A stretch of 5,851 nucleotides of DNA from positions 1 through 5,851 of the forward strand of contig CAJWGQ010000176.1 in NCBI GenBank assembly GCA_913041025.1, read 5' to 3'. How positions within the stretch are numbered: the first letter of the stretch is position 1; each line of letters opens with the position of its first letter. The DNA is from an uncultured Gammaproteobacteria bacterium (GTDB taxonomy: Bacteria; Pseudomonadota; Gammaproteobacteria; Pseudomonadales; Azotimanducaceae_A). Made by a program: the position numbers and the translations under genes. Positions 1 to 5,851 of the stretch are shown piece by piece. The notes below the pieces were generated by a model. The model searched no databases. It saw nothing but the letters and a program-made list of their open reading frames with translations, and was not told the DNA's origin.

Positions 1-491
1 TCCACATCATTTACCGTTATATATTTATTGAGTCCAAAAGATTTTCCATTTATCTCTCCTATCAAAGCGGAAACCCCTAGTGGTTTGTTCCTGCTACCTT
101 TATGGTATAAAATCAACTCCTTAACGATAGCTAAATTTCCCCTAAAACCTTTACCAACCCTCCCTGGAGTTTCTCCGCCCAATGCTAACATAACATTTCC
201 AAAACTTTCTGGTTTTCCATAAATAATGTATTCGTATTTCTTTGAAGTTGTTGTATTTAATCTATTGCCAAGACCAGCACTTCTTCTAGTTTCTGAACTT
301 TCCGTAGATAGTTCACCAAACCTGATAGTATCTACAAGTATCTATTAAATTCAATCAAATCAAATACAAATTCAATCAAATCAAATAAGTGTTCACCTAT
401 ACTACCACCACCTTCAGCTCCAATTAATATGTTGGAACAAATAAAAAATGCAAAGAAACAAAAAGCAAATAAACCGCATAATTCTAGGCAT
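1..491 (-). pseudogene. Frameshifted gene for a secreted protein, possibly FG-GAP-like; 3' end beyond the left edge
   Basis: No confident family match. The minus strand is open from 341 to 3 (113 codons, no stop) and runs off the left edge. The translation includes YEYIIYGKPESFGN and, at the edge, NKYITVNDV followed by a GA. codon (Asp or Glu). This resembles the 'FG' part and the start of the Ca-binding DxDGDG part of FG-GAP propeller repeats, but that is tentative. Upstream, a second frame (490-335) reads SNILIGAEGGGSIGEH, like the 'GAP' part of such a repeat, and ends at TAG 334-332. Upstream again, in the first frame, ATG 491 or ATG 479 opens MRFICFLFLCIF, a signal-peptide-like leader. 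Joining the three needs a +1 change at the T6 run (448-443) and a -1 change near 338-341. This could be a decayed gene or two sequence errors in an intact one. The opposite-strand frame at 28-222 is Pro/Ser/Leu-rich, as expected of a shadow. GC is about 34%, far below the oad genes. Confidence 0.42.
347..388. repeat. 21-base tandem duplication, two copies
   Basis: Bases 347-367 and 368-388 are two adjacent copies of a 21-base AT-rich unit beginning aaattcaatc. They differ only at the last base (c versus a). The period is exactly seven codons, so the duplication does not disturb the reading frame. On the minus strand the middle frame reads LFDLIEF followed by VFDLIEF. It lies inside the frameshifted gene remnant, just upstream of its TAG at 334-332. 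It looks like a recent slippage duplication. Confidence 0.9.
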
Positions 492-518
492 TACTCTAAT
501 TTACAATCACCAGAACTT

Positions 519-596
519 GGCAGATTCAAAGGGATTTCGACTCGCCAACACGTCGATTGACCGAACGTAACCCTTTTGACCAATTATCCCTCTGCC
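519..596 (-). other. Nested inverted repeat / possible structured RNA element
   Basis: On the minus strand GGCAGA (596-591) can pair with TCTGCC (524-519). Inside this, TCAAAAGGG (579-571) pairs with CCCTTTGA (533-526) with one bulged A. Further in, either TTCG (565-562) pairs with CGAA (539-536), or ACG-t-TCG (568-562) pairs with CGACGT (555-550); these two options exclude each other. The outer stem is interrupted by an 11-base bulge on one side. The 78-base span between the ends is tRNA-like in size, but no proper T-arm or anticodon arm is visible. It could act in the 3' end of the oad transcript or be a remnant of an integration site. The pairing is seen; any function is inference. Confidence 0.3.
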
Positions 597-607
597 CGAA
601 GCGCAGA
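591..607 (-). other. Short hairpin with a UUCG loop downstream of oadB
   Basis: On the minus strand TCTGC (607-603) pairs with GCAGA (595-591), closing a loop that contains C-TTCG-G, a typically very stable tetraloop, with one bulged G. There is no T-run after it. It competes for the same bases as the outer stem of the larger 519-596 structure, so the two folds cannot form together. It may protect or help end the oad transcript. Confidence 0.35.
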
Positions 608-611
608 TTCT

Positions 612-628
612 AACAGGCCGGTCCTGTT
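612..628 (-). terminator. Weak hairpin just after oadB
   Basis: On the minus strand AACAGG (628-623) and CCTGTT (617-612) form a 6-base-pair stem with a 5-base loop, 12 bases past the oadB stop codon. The position suits a terminator of the oadGAB transcript. The following bases (AGAATC) lack a T-run, so it is a poor intrinsic terminator and may instead be a 3'-end stabiliser. Confidence 0.3.
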
Positions 629-640
629 TGCGCCATTTAA

Positions 641-1774
641 TTAGCTAGCCAGAAACTGAATCATGATGCCGGCTGCGATGGCCGACCCAATCACTCCGGC
701 TACATTAGGTCCCATCGCATGCATCAAAAGGATGTTTTGCGGGTTCGCGTCCAGTCCTACCTTATTGACCACTCGAGCGGCCATTGGTACGGCAGATACT
801 CCAGCAGCCCCAATTAGCGGGTTGATCGGACTCGAACTTAACCGATTCATCAGCTTTGCCATCAATACCCCGCTCGCGGTGCCAATCGCAAAAGCGACCG
901 CGCCAAGTATTAAAATTCCCAGCGTATTCAGGTTCAAGAAACTCTCTGAGCTTAGCTTGGATCCCACCGCCAAACCAAGAAATATCGTCACAATATCAAT
1001 CAAGGAGCCCTGTACAGTTTTCGATAATCGATCGACAACACCACACTCTCTCATTAAATTTCCAAAACAAAACATCCCAAGCAAGGGCGCCGCAGAGGGC
1101 AAAAACAAGGCCACCAACATCAACAGCATCAATGGAAATATGATTCGCTCTAATTTTGAGACTTGCCTTAACTGAACCATGCTGATCGTTCTTTCTGACT
1201 CACTTGTGAGAGCTTTCATTATGGGGGGCTGAATAATCGGAACTAAGGCCATGTAAGAGTAGGCTGCTACCGCAATCGCACCAAGGAGTTGAGGTGCGAG
1301 AATGCTGGAAACGTAGATTGCCGTGGGGCCATCTGCGCCACCGATGATACCTATAGCAGCGGCCTCCTGGATCGTAAAATCAAACACACCGAGTTGTGAC
1401 AACCCGACCGCTCCAAGGAGCGTCGCAAAAATGCCAAACTGTGCGGCAGCGCCCAACAAAAGTGTTTTAGGATTTGCTAATAACGGCCCAAAGTCGGTCA
1501 AGGCGCCGACCCCCATAAATATGATCAGCGGGAATACGCCCGTCTCCAACCCAACCATATACACCAGATGAAGAAGACCGTCACCGGTAGCGATTTCTAC
1601 TCCGGGAATATTACTGAGCAGGCCACCAAAGCCGATAGTAACCAAGAGCAAAGGCTCGAATTTTTTTGCTATCGCCAGATAGAGCAAACCAAGACAAATA
1701 AGAATCATGATGATTTGGCCTATTCCTATCTGGGCAACCCCCGATCCCTGCCATAGTTCTTGCAACATATTCAT
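641..1774 (-). CDS. oadB: Oxaloacetate decarboxylase beta subunit, Na+-translocating membrane channel
   Basis: OadB is the inner-membrane subunit. It decarboxylates the carboxybiotin carried by OadA and uses the energy to export Na+. The 377-residue product is strongly hydrophobic throughout, with about nine helices expected for the family. Signature segments are clear: KKFEPLLL near 37-44, [13 protein letters not shown] at 142-154 with Asp148, AYSYMALVP at 171-179 with Tyr174, and [18 protein letters not shown] at 318-335. Asn318, Gly322, Ser327 and Arg334 match the spacing of Klebsiella N373, G377, S382 and R389, and Asp148 and Tyr174 match D203 and Y229. The constant offset of 55 shows that the whole length difference from the 433-residue Klebsiella protein lies before Asp148. 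The segment there (LSNIPGVE to [12 protein letters not shown]) is short, as in the beta subunits of methylmalonyl-CoA and glutaconyl-CoA decarboxylases. Only 9 bases separate it from oadA. A second ATG at codon 3 is an alternative start. Confidence 0.95.
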   Translation of the reverse strand: MNMLQELWQGSGVAQIGIGQIIMILICLGLLYLAIAKKFEPLLLVTIGFGGLLSNIPGVEIATGDGLLHLVYMVGLETGVFPLIIFMGVGALTDFGPLLANPKTLLLGAAAQFGIFATLLGAVGLSQLGVFDFTIQEAAAIGIIGGADGPTAIYVSSILAPQLLGAIAVAAYSYMALVPIIQPPIMKALTSESERTISMVQLRQVSKLERIIFPLMLLMLVALFLPSAAPLLGMFCFGNLMRECGVVDRLSKTVQGSLIDIVTIFLGLAVGSKLSSESFLNLNTLGILILGAVAFAIGTASGVLMAKLMNRLSSSPINPLIGAAGVSAVPMAARVVNKVGLDANPQNILLMHAMGPNVAGVIGSAIAAGIMIQFLAS

Positions 1775-1783
1775 TAATTCAAC

Positions 1784-3559
1784 TTAGGTGATAGTAAACA
1801 AGAGATCGCCAACCTCAACAGTATCGCCTTCCTTTACAAACACACCAGATACAGAACCACTTTTTGGAGCGCTGATCTCTGTTTCCATCTTCATGGCCTC
1901 GAGCACGATCACCGGCTGACCTTGCTCTACAGGGGATCCCGGACTTAACAGAACTTTAAACACGTTGCCGGCCAAACTCGAGCTCACCACGTCTCCCTCG
2001 CTAGCTGATACCGAGGAAACAGCGGTTTCTACAGGTAAAGCAGATTGGACTTGTCCCGCATCACTCACTTCAACACGATAACTTCGACCGTCCACTTTCA
2101 CGTCATAGAGACCATGCGTGGCTCTCCCATCCGACGCTTTCAGAGATCGTTGAGCGACCTCCTCCGTCTCTATCCCAGGCGCCGGTTCAAAAAACGAAGC
2201 GTCTCCTCGGTTTTCCAGAAAACTCAGGCCAACCTGCGGAAACAGCGCATAAGTCAATACGTCATCTATTGCATCTTGCGCGAGAGTAATATTTTTTTCC
2301 TTTGCCAATTCTGAGAGCTCCACGGTCAAGCTATCAACTTCAGAATCGATCAAGTCAGCGGGCCTACAGGTTATAGGATCTGCGCCTTCAAGCACCATTG
2401 ACTGCAAGTCACTGTCTAGAGGAGCCGGAGTCGAACCGTATTCGCCCTTTAGGACTCCAGCCGTTTCCTTCGTGATATTTTTATAGCGCTCACCCATCAG
2501 AACATTTATGACCGCCTGACTGCCTACGATCTGCGAGGTCGGAGTCACCAACGGTATGTAGCCAAGCTCTTCTCTGACTTTCGGAATCTCTTCAAGGACG
2601 TCGTCCAACCGTTCAGTCGCATTCTGCTCGCGAAGCTGATTTTCCAAATTCGTCAACATCCCACCAGGCACCTGGGCGACCAGTATTCTAGAATCCACAC
2701 CTCTCAGCGACCCTTCAAATTTGGCATATTTCTTTCTAATCTCTCGAAAGTAGCCCGCGATCTCTTCCAACAGAGTGATATCGAGGCCTGTAGCACGCTC
2801 GTTCTCTTGCAATATCGCAACCAGCGATTCCGTCGCGGAGTGCCCATAGGTCATACTCATCGAGGATATCGAAGTATCCACGTTGTCGATGCCTGCCTCT
2901 ATCGATTTAACGTACGTTGCGGTCGACATTCCGGTTGTCGCATGACATTGCATATGAATAGGTATATCTAGGGAGGCTTTCAGACGACTGACCAACTCGA
3001 AAGCCACGTAGGGCTTCAGCAGGCCGGCCATGTCTTTTATACACAGACTGTGAGCTCCCATGTCTTCTATCTGCTTACCGAGGTCAACCCAAAGGTCTAT
3101 GGTGTGTACGGGACTTACCGTATAGGAAATTGTACCCTGGGCGTGTTTGTCTACGTCCACTGTCGCCTTAATCGCAGTACTTAAATTGCGCATATCGTTC
3201 ATCGCATCAAATATCCGAAACACGTCGACACCATTCACGGCAGAACGTTCGACGAATCTCTCGACGACATCATCAGCATAATGCCGGTAACCCAGTATGT
3301 TCTGTCCCCTGAGCAACATTTGCTGAGGGGTATTAGGCATGGCTTTCTTGAGTTCTCGAATTCTTTCCCAGGGATCCTCTCCTAGATAACGTATGCAGGC
3401 ATCAAAGGTCGCACCGCCCCACGACTCCATTGACCAGAAACCCACGCGGTCGAGCTTTTTAGCGATCGGCAACATATCTTCAATGCGCATTCTCGTGGCA
3501 AGAAGGCTCTGATGGCCATCTCTTAACACTAACTCTGTGATCCCTAATTTCTTTTCCAT
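1784..3559 (-). CDS. oadA: Oxaloacetate decarboxylase alpha subunit, biotin-carrying carboxyltransferase
   Basis: OadA moves the carboxyl group of oxaloacetate to its own biotin, releasing pyruvate. OadB then decarboxylates the carboxybiotin. The protein is soluble and docks at the membrane through OadG. At 591 residues it has the usual family length. The N-terminal TIM-barrel carboxyltransferase spans about 5-265, with VLRDGHQS at 11-18 (metal ligand Asp14) and CIKDMAG at 173-179 (Lys175, the position of the carboxylated lysine). The conserved carboxylase domain covers about 285-460, with [11 protein letters not shown] at 291-301 and [10 protein letters not shown] at 337-346. A Ser-rich linker at about 511-528 is shorter than the Ala/Pro linker of Klebsiella. 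The biotinyl domain follows at about 525-591, with EAMKMET at 554-560 and biotinylated Lys557. Oddity: the metal site reads HMQCHATTG (202-210), so Gln204 takes the place of the first His of the usual HCH; His206 is kept. A pyruvate carboxylase B subunit was considered, but flanking oadG and oadB decide for the Na+ pump. AGAG lies 4 bases before the ATG. Confidence 0.96.
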   Translation of the reverse strand: MEKKLGITELVLRDGHQSLLATRMRIEDMLPIAKKLDRVGFWSMESWGGATFDACIRYLGEDPWERIRELKKAMPNTPQQMLLRGQNILGYRHYADDVVERFVERSAVNGVDVFRIFDAMNDMRNLSTAIKATVDVDKHAQGTISYTVSPVHTIDLWVDLGKQIEDMGAHSLCIKDMAGLLKPYVAFELVSRLKASLDIPIHMQCHATTGMSTATYVKSIEAGIDNVDTSISSMSMTYGHSATESLVAILQENERATGLDITLLEEIAGYFREIRKKYAKFEGSLRGVDSRILVAQVPGGMLTNLENQLREQNATERLDDVLEEIPKVREELGYIPLVTPTSQIVGSQAVINVLMGERYKNITKETAGVLKGEYGSTPAPLDSDLQSMVLEGADPITCRPADLIDSEVDSLTVELSELAKEKNITLAQDAIDDVLTYALFPQVGLSFLENRGDASFFEPAPGIETEEVAQRSLKASDGRATHGLYDVKVDGRSYRVEVSDAGQVQSALPVETAVSSVSASEGDVVSSSLAGNVFKVLLSPGSPVEQGQPVIVLEAMKMETEISAPKSGSVSGVFVKEGDTVEVGDLLFTIT

Positions 3560-3576
3560 TTTTCTCTAATTCCGTT

Positions 3577-3783
3577 TTACCGGTTTCTGTGGGCCCTGAC
3601 GGCCGCGCTGATGACCGCGACCAGCTTGTCGTGATCTAAATCGATGGGATCTTCTGGTGGCGATATCTGAAGGATCAATCTCGACATCATGGTCGAGAAA
3701 AACACCAAAAGAGTCAGAAAGGTAAACACAGTCCCCATGCCGATAAGCATGAGCTCTAAGCCAGCAAATACTAAATCCGACAA
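3577..3783 (-). CDS. oadG: Oxaloacetate decarboxylase gamma subunit (small membrane anchor)
   Basis: OadG is a small membrane protein that holds the alpha and beta subunits together; in studied enzymes its C-terminal tail contacts OadA and binds Zn2+. The 68-residue product has one membrane helix at about 8-34, containing the typical GMGTVFTFLTLLV (15-27). A short polar linker with SPPEDP (41-46) follows, then a tail VAVISAAVRAHRNR (55-68) typical of OadG ends. His51 and His65 are the only histidines that could bind Zn. It is somewhat shorter than the usual 80-90 residues. The start is TTG: a GAGG motif lies 7 bases before it, an in-frame TGA lies three codons further upstream, and the next ATG (codon 12) would remove part of the membrane helix. 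It is the first gene of oadGAB, 17 bases before oadA. Confidence 0.9.
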   Translation of the reverse strand: MSDLVFAGLELMLIGMGTVFTFLTLLVFFSTMMSRLILQISPPEDPIDLDHDKLVAVISAAVRAHRNR

Positions 3784-3790
3784 GCTATTA

Positions 3791-3794
3791 CCTC
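3791..3794 (-). promoter_or_regulatory. Ribosome binding site deciding the TTG start of oadG
   Basis: GAGG on the minus strand ends 7 bases before the TTG at 3783-3781. This is a good Shine-Dalgarno match at the right distance. It supports TTG as the true start rather than the later ATG at codon 12. Confidence 0.7.
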
Positions 3795-3823
3795 ATTTAA
3801 CGCCAAGTCCACTAACACCTCAG

Positions 3824-3852
3824 AGTCTATGCAAGTTTAATTGTCCTGCCAA
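3824..3852 (-). promoter_or_regulatory. Candidate sigma70-type promoter of oadGAB
   Basis: On the minus strand TTGGCA (3852-3847, 5 of 6 matches to TTGACA) is followed after exactly 17 bases by TAGACT (3829-3824, 4 of 6 matches to TATAAT). Transcription would start near 3817, leaving a leader of about 35 bases before the TTG of oadG. It sits in the 141-base gap after the dehydrogenase gene. This suggests the pump genes can be transcribed separately. The match is by eye only. Confidence 0.45.
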
Positions 3853-3897
3853 TAACGAGCGCCAATTAGAATCAGAAAATCAAAGGCGAAAATGAGG

Positions 3898-3916
3898 AAA
3901 GCCAGAAACAGGCTCT
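3898..3916 (-). terminator. Weak terminator-like hairpin after the dehydrogenase gene
   Basis: On the minus strand AGAGCC (3916-3911) pairs with GGCTTT (3903-3898), giving six pairs with one G-T, around a 7-base loop, 8 bases past the stop codon. The bases that follow include CCTCATTTT, a short late T-run. It may partly end the monooxygenase-dehydrogenase transcript before the oad promoter. The stem is short, so the call is weak. Confidence 0.3.
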
Positions 3917-3924
3917 AACGCTCA

Positions 3925-4815
3925 CTATTCACCTAAGAACTGTATGTTTCCAGGCTCTTTAAGGGGCTTCGCTTCTGAAAGATCCATCACCTGATCAAGA
4001 TACTTTTGAAGGCCATCGTAGTCACCATCTGGACCCAAGTTAACCCCCTTATTGGCAACTATTTCGGAACGCAGATATCTACCACCCAGGCTATGCATTA
4101 CCACCCCAGTCGGCGCATCCTCACTGGACAAATGAAGAGCCACGGGAGACACCAACTTCGGATGAGAGGACGGCCTGGGATTATCCGGGTCTATCCCATG
4201 TTCCTCATCCAACGCAGTCATCCTGGTGTCAGCGCCCGGCGATAAACAGTTCACACGAATGCCGTGAGACCTTCCCTCCAAGGCAAGGACGTTCATCAGA
4301 CCCAGCATCCCCATCTTGGCGGCGCCGTAAGCACTCTGACCAAACTGCCCAAAAATTCCGGAAACCGAAGTAGTCAGCACTATCCTGCCGTAGTTTTTCT
4401 CATACATAATCGGCCAAACAGCATGACTGACGTAGGCCGTACCCAATAGATGAACTTGCACCACCAATTGGAAATCTTCGAGCGTGGTGTTCTTGAAGGT
4501 TCGATTACGTAATATTCCGGCATTATTAATCAGAATATCAACGGTACCGAACTGGTCGACTGCATGCTGAACTATAGCTTTTGCGCTATCAGGCTCGGCA
4601 ACCGAATCATAATTGGCCACCGCGTCACCACCAAAATCTTTGATTTCTTCAACGACCTGATCGGCAGAACGGCTACCGCCCTCTCCTCTGACATCAGATC
4701 CTAAATCATTAACCAGAACTCGTGCCCCATTTTTTGCGAAAGCAAGCGCGTGCTCCTTACCTATGCCTCCACCGGCACCGGTGACAATAACAACTTTGTC
4801 TTCGAATTCGCTCAT
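3925..4815 (-). CDS. Short-chain dehydrogenase/reductase of the (3R)-hydroxyacyl-CoA dehydrogenase (MFE-2) type
   Basis: This is a soluble NAD(P)-dependent oxidoreductase of the SDR family, most like the dehydrogenase domain of peroxisomal multifunctional enzyme 2. That enzyme oxidises (3R)-hydroxyacyl-CoA; here the substrate is unknown and could be another secondary alcohol. The 296 residues show the nucleotide-binding TGAGGGIG at 12-19 and VNDLG at 35-39, where Asp37 favours NAD. They also show VANYDSV at 66-72, NNAG at 97-100, and the catalytic Ser150, Tyr163 and Lys167 in the pattern S-x12-YxxxK. SPGADTRM (192-199) follows the catalytic part, and the C-terminal extension after about 230 is longer than in classical SDRs. 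The ATG overlaps the stop of the upstream monooxygenase gene (ATGA), and no clear Shine-Dalgarno precedes it, so translation is probably coupled. A joint role in breakdown of a lipid, steroid-like or cyclic alcohol is inference. Confidence 0.9.
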   Translation of the reverse strand: MSEFEDKVVIVTGAGGGIGKEHALAFAKNGARVLVNDLGSDVRGEGGSRSADQVVEEIKDFGGDAVANYDSVAEPDSAKAIVQHAVDQFGTVDILINNAGILRNRTFKNTTLEDFQLVVQVHLLGTAYVSHAVWPIMYEKNYGRIVLTTSVSGIFGQFGQSAYGAAKMGMLGLMNVLALEGRSHGIRVNCLSPGADTRMTALDEEHGIDPDNPRPSSHPKLVSPVALHLSSEDAPTGVVMHSLGGRYLRSEIVANKGVNLGPDGDYDGLQKYLDQVMDLSEAKPLKEPGNIQFLGE

Positions 4816-5851
4816 TTAGTCTGGTCAAGCCCAGCCATAGAACCTTCTTCTCGCCAGGCCTTGGTAATTCTGAAATAAGGCCTAGATCCTTTTCCATAGG
4901 CGCCATTCTGAACACTTTTTGGATTGGGCTGCCCTTCATTATTGTAGTAGCCAGGCGTACATGCTTCTTGGAAGTCAGCACCAAAACGAGCCACTGAAAT
5001 GATGTGTTCTACCCATTCGTCTTCTGCGCCTTTACTGACTTCTACTGCTCGGATTCCAGTTTGCTTACATTGATCAAGAATGTATCCAATATGCTGGGCA
5101 GTCTCATCCATCGCATGAGGAAAGTTGGTTGTAAATCCTGCCTGAGAATTGCTAATGATGAAAAGGTTGGGGAAGCCGTGAGTATGAATTCCATGCAAAG
5201 TTCGCATCCCATCAGACCACTTTTCTTCCAAGCTTACGCCGTCGCGCCCAATCACATTATAGCCGGCCCGCCGAGTGTAGCCTGTCCCCACTTCAAATCC
5301 GGTGGCAAAAATAATGCAATCGACCTCATATTCGACGCCATTAGCTACGACACCTTTTTCCGTAATCCTATCCACTCCCTTACCATCAGTATCAACCAGG
5401 CTAACGCTATCTCGGTTAAACGTCTGCAAGTAGCTGTCGTGGAAGCAAGGTCTCTTACAAAACTGTCGGTACCAAGGCTTTAGCAACTCCGCAGTCTCTT
5501 CGTCATCCACTAGTGTTTCTGCGCGAGACCTAATCTGCTCCATTTTCTGGAAATCGGCCAACTCCATGAGCTTTGGAACTTCTTCCCAGTTAATATCTTT
5601 CCCTCGGTAGTTGGCCATCGAAATCAGATTTCTGATGATTTCGGTCCAACCATCCTTTACGAGATCTTCCTCAACAACCCCACCAGAACACAGAATATTA
5701 AAATTCTCCATGCGCTCCTTCTGCCATCCCGGCTCTAAGCTGGAAGCCCAATCGGGATCGGTGGCCCTATTATCTCTTCTATCTATTGACGATGGCGTTC
5801 GCTGAAAAACGTGCAACGATTTGGCGGATTCACCCACATGCGGGACACACT
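4812..5851 (-). CDS. Flavin-dependent Baeyer-Villiger-type monooxygenase, C-terminal part
   Basis: The product is an FAD- and NADPH-dependent monooxygenase, a family that typically inserts oxygen next to a ketone to give an ester or lactone. Only about 345 C-terminal residues lie in the window. The frame stays open to the right edge (CVPHVGESAKSLHVF), so the GTG at 5837 is an internal Val and not the start. Full members have about 540-600 residues. The FAD-binding GxGxxG and the FxGxxxHxxxW fingerprint must lie outside. Visible markers are VFQRTPSSID (5810-5781), CKRPCFHDSYLQTFNR (5459-5412) and DCIIFATGF (5321-5295), the last being the conserved ATG motif of this flavoprotein class. FPNLFIISNSQAGFTTNFPH (5174-5115) is also typical of the family. 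The gene ends in a 4-base overlap with the dehydrogenase gene, so the two probably form one operon. A dimethylaniline (FMO-type) monooxygenase is less likely given the CKRP and VFQRTPSSID segments. The substrate cannot be assigned. Confidence 0.9.
   Translation of the reverse strand, partial: CVPHVGESAKSLHVFQRTPSSIDRRDNRATDPDWASSLEPGWQKERMENFNILCSGGVVEEDLVKDGWTEIIRNLISMANYRGKDINWEEVPKLMELADFQKMEQIRSRAETLVDDEETAELLKPWYRQFCKRPCFHDSYLQTFNRDSVSLVDTDGKGVDRITEKGVVANGVEYEVDCIIFATGFEVGTGYTRRAGYNVIGRDGVSLEEKWSDGMRTLHGIHTHGFPNLFIISNSQAGFTTNFPHAMDETAQHIGYILDQCKQTGIRAVEVSKGAEDEWVEHIISVARFGADFQEACTPGYYNNEGQPNPKSVQNGAYGKGSRPYFRITKAWREEGSMAGLDQTK

Larger units (their letters stand above)
492..640. other. 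Gene-free stretch downstream of oadB with several hairpins
   Basis: No gene is seen here on either strand. The stretch lies just after the end of oadB and before the AT-rich remnant. It is about 52% GC from 541 to 640, while the bases below about 520 average 34%. It contains two short hairpins (591-607 and 612-628), a larger nested inverted repeat (519-596), and an 8-base direct repeat gcagattc at 520-527 and 603-610. None of these is followed by a good T-run on the minus strand, so a standard intrinsic terminator is not clear. Confidence 0.6.

Noticed and set aside
28..222. 64-codon plus-strand frame in the AT-rich left part
   Set aside because: Its Pro/Ser/Leu-rich product is what the complement of the longer minus-strand frame would give, and no ribosome site is evident.
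347..388. Start of a CRISPR array
   Set aside because: There are only two directly adjacent 21-base copies with no spacers between them.
519..596. A tRNA gene on the minus strand (acceptor-like GGCAGA/TCTGCC ends, 78 bases, D-loop-like AATTGGTCA)
   Set aside because: No proper D stem, no T-arm with GTTCRANTC at the right place, and the anticodon loop lacks T33. The ends pair, but the inside does not fit a cloverleaf.
663..1175. 170-codon plus-strand frame
   Set aside because: It lies wholly antisense to oadB, whose conserved motifs are unmistakable, and its product has no recognisable features.
4757..4984. 75-codon minus-strand frame across the monooxygenase/dehydrogenase junction
   Set aside because: It overlaps both real genes in another frame and has no independent support.
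5004..5483. 159-codon plus-strand frame
   Set aside because: It is antisense to the conserved core of the monooxygenase and looks like a shadow frame.

Overview
All well-supported genes in this window lie on the minus strand and read from right to left. The organism is most likely a gammaproteobacterium. The oxaloacetate decarboxylase subunits resemble, as I recall them, the enteric and Vibrio Na+-pumping enzymes, and the gene order G-A-B is the usual one for that group. GC content is near 50% in the gene-rich part sampled by hand. A marine or other Na+-using lifestyle fits but is inferred.

Right part (about 3925-5851): a flavin-dependent Baeyer-Villiger-type monooxygenase, cut by the right window edge, overlaps by 4 bases (ATGA) with a short-chain dehydrogenase/reductase of the peroxisomal (3R)-hydroxyacyl-CoA dehydrogenase type. 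The tight overlap suggests one catabolic operon in which an alcohol or hydroxyacyl-CoA is oxidised and a ketone is oxygenated. The substrate cannot be read from the sequence.

Middle part (641-3783): oadG, oadA and oadB encode the gamma, alpha and beta subunits of a membrane-bound, biotin-dependent decarboxylase that exports Na+ while converting oxaloacetate to pyruvate. A 141-base gap before oadG holds a plausible sigma70-type promoter and a weak terminator-like hairpin, so the pump operon probably has its own promoter. Two details stand out. OadA has Gln where the family normally has the first His of the metal-binding HxH motif. OadB is a compact form, about 55 residues shorter than the Klebsiella type, with the loss confined to its N-terminal third.

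Left part (1-640): just past the end of oadB the DNA first folds into several possible hairpins (about 519-628). It then changes sharply to about 34% GC (1-520, hand count). In this AT-rich stretch the minus strand holds an open frame of at least 113 codons (341-3) that runs off the left edge. Its apparent N-terminal part (a hydrophobic leader, then ILIGAEGGGSIGE) lies upstream and is reached only through two opposite frame changes, one at a T6 run and one near an in-frame TAG. A 21-base tandem duplication lies between the two frame changes. I read this as a broken, or mis-assembled, gene for a secreted repeat protein. It may be a foreign insertion next to the oad operon.
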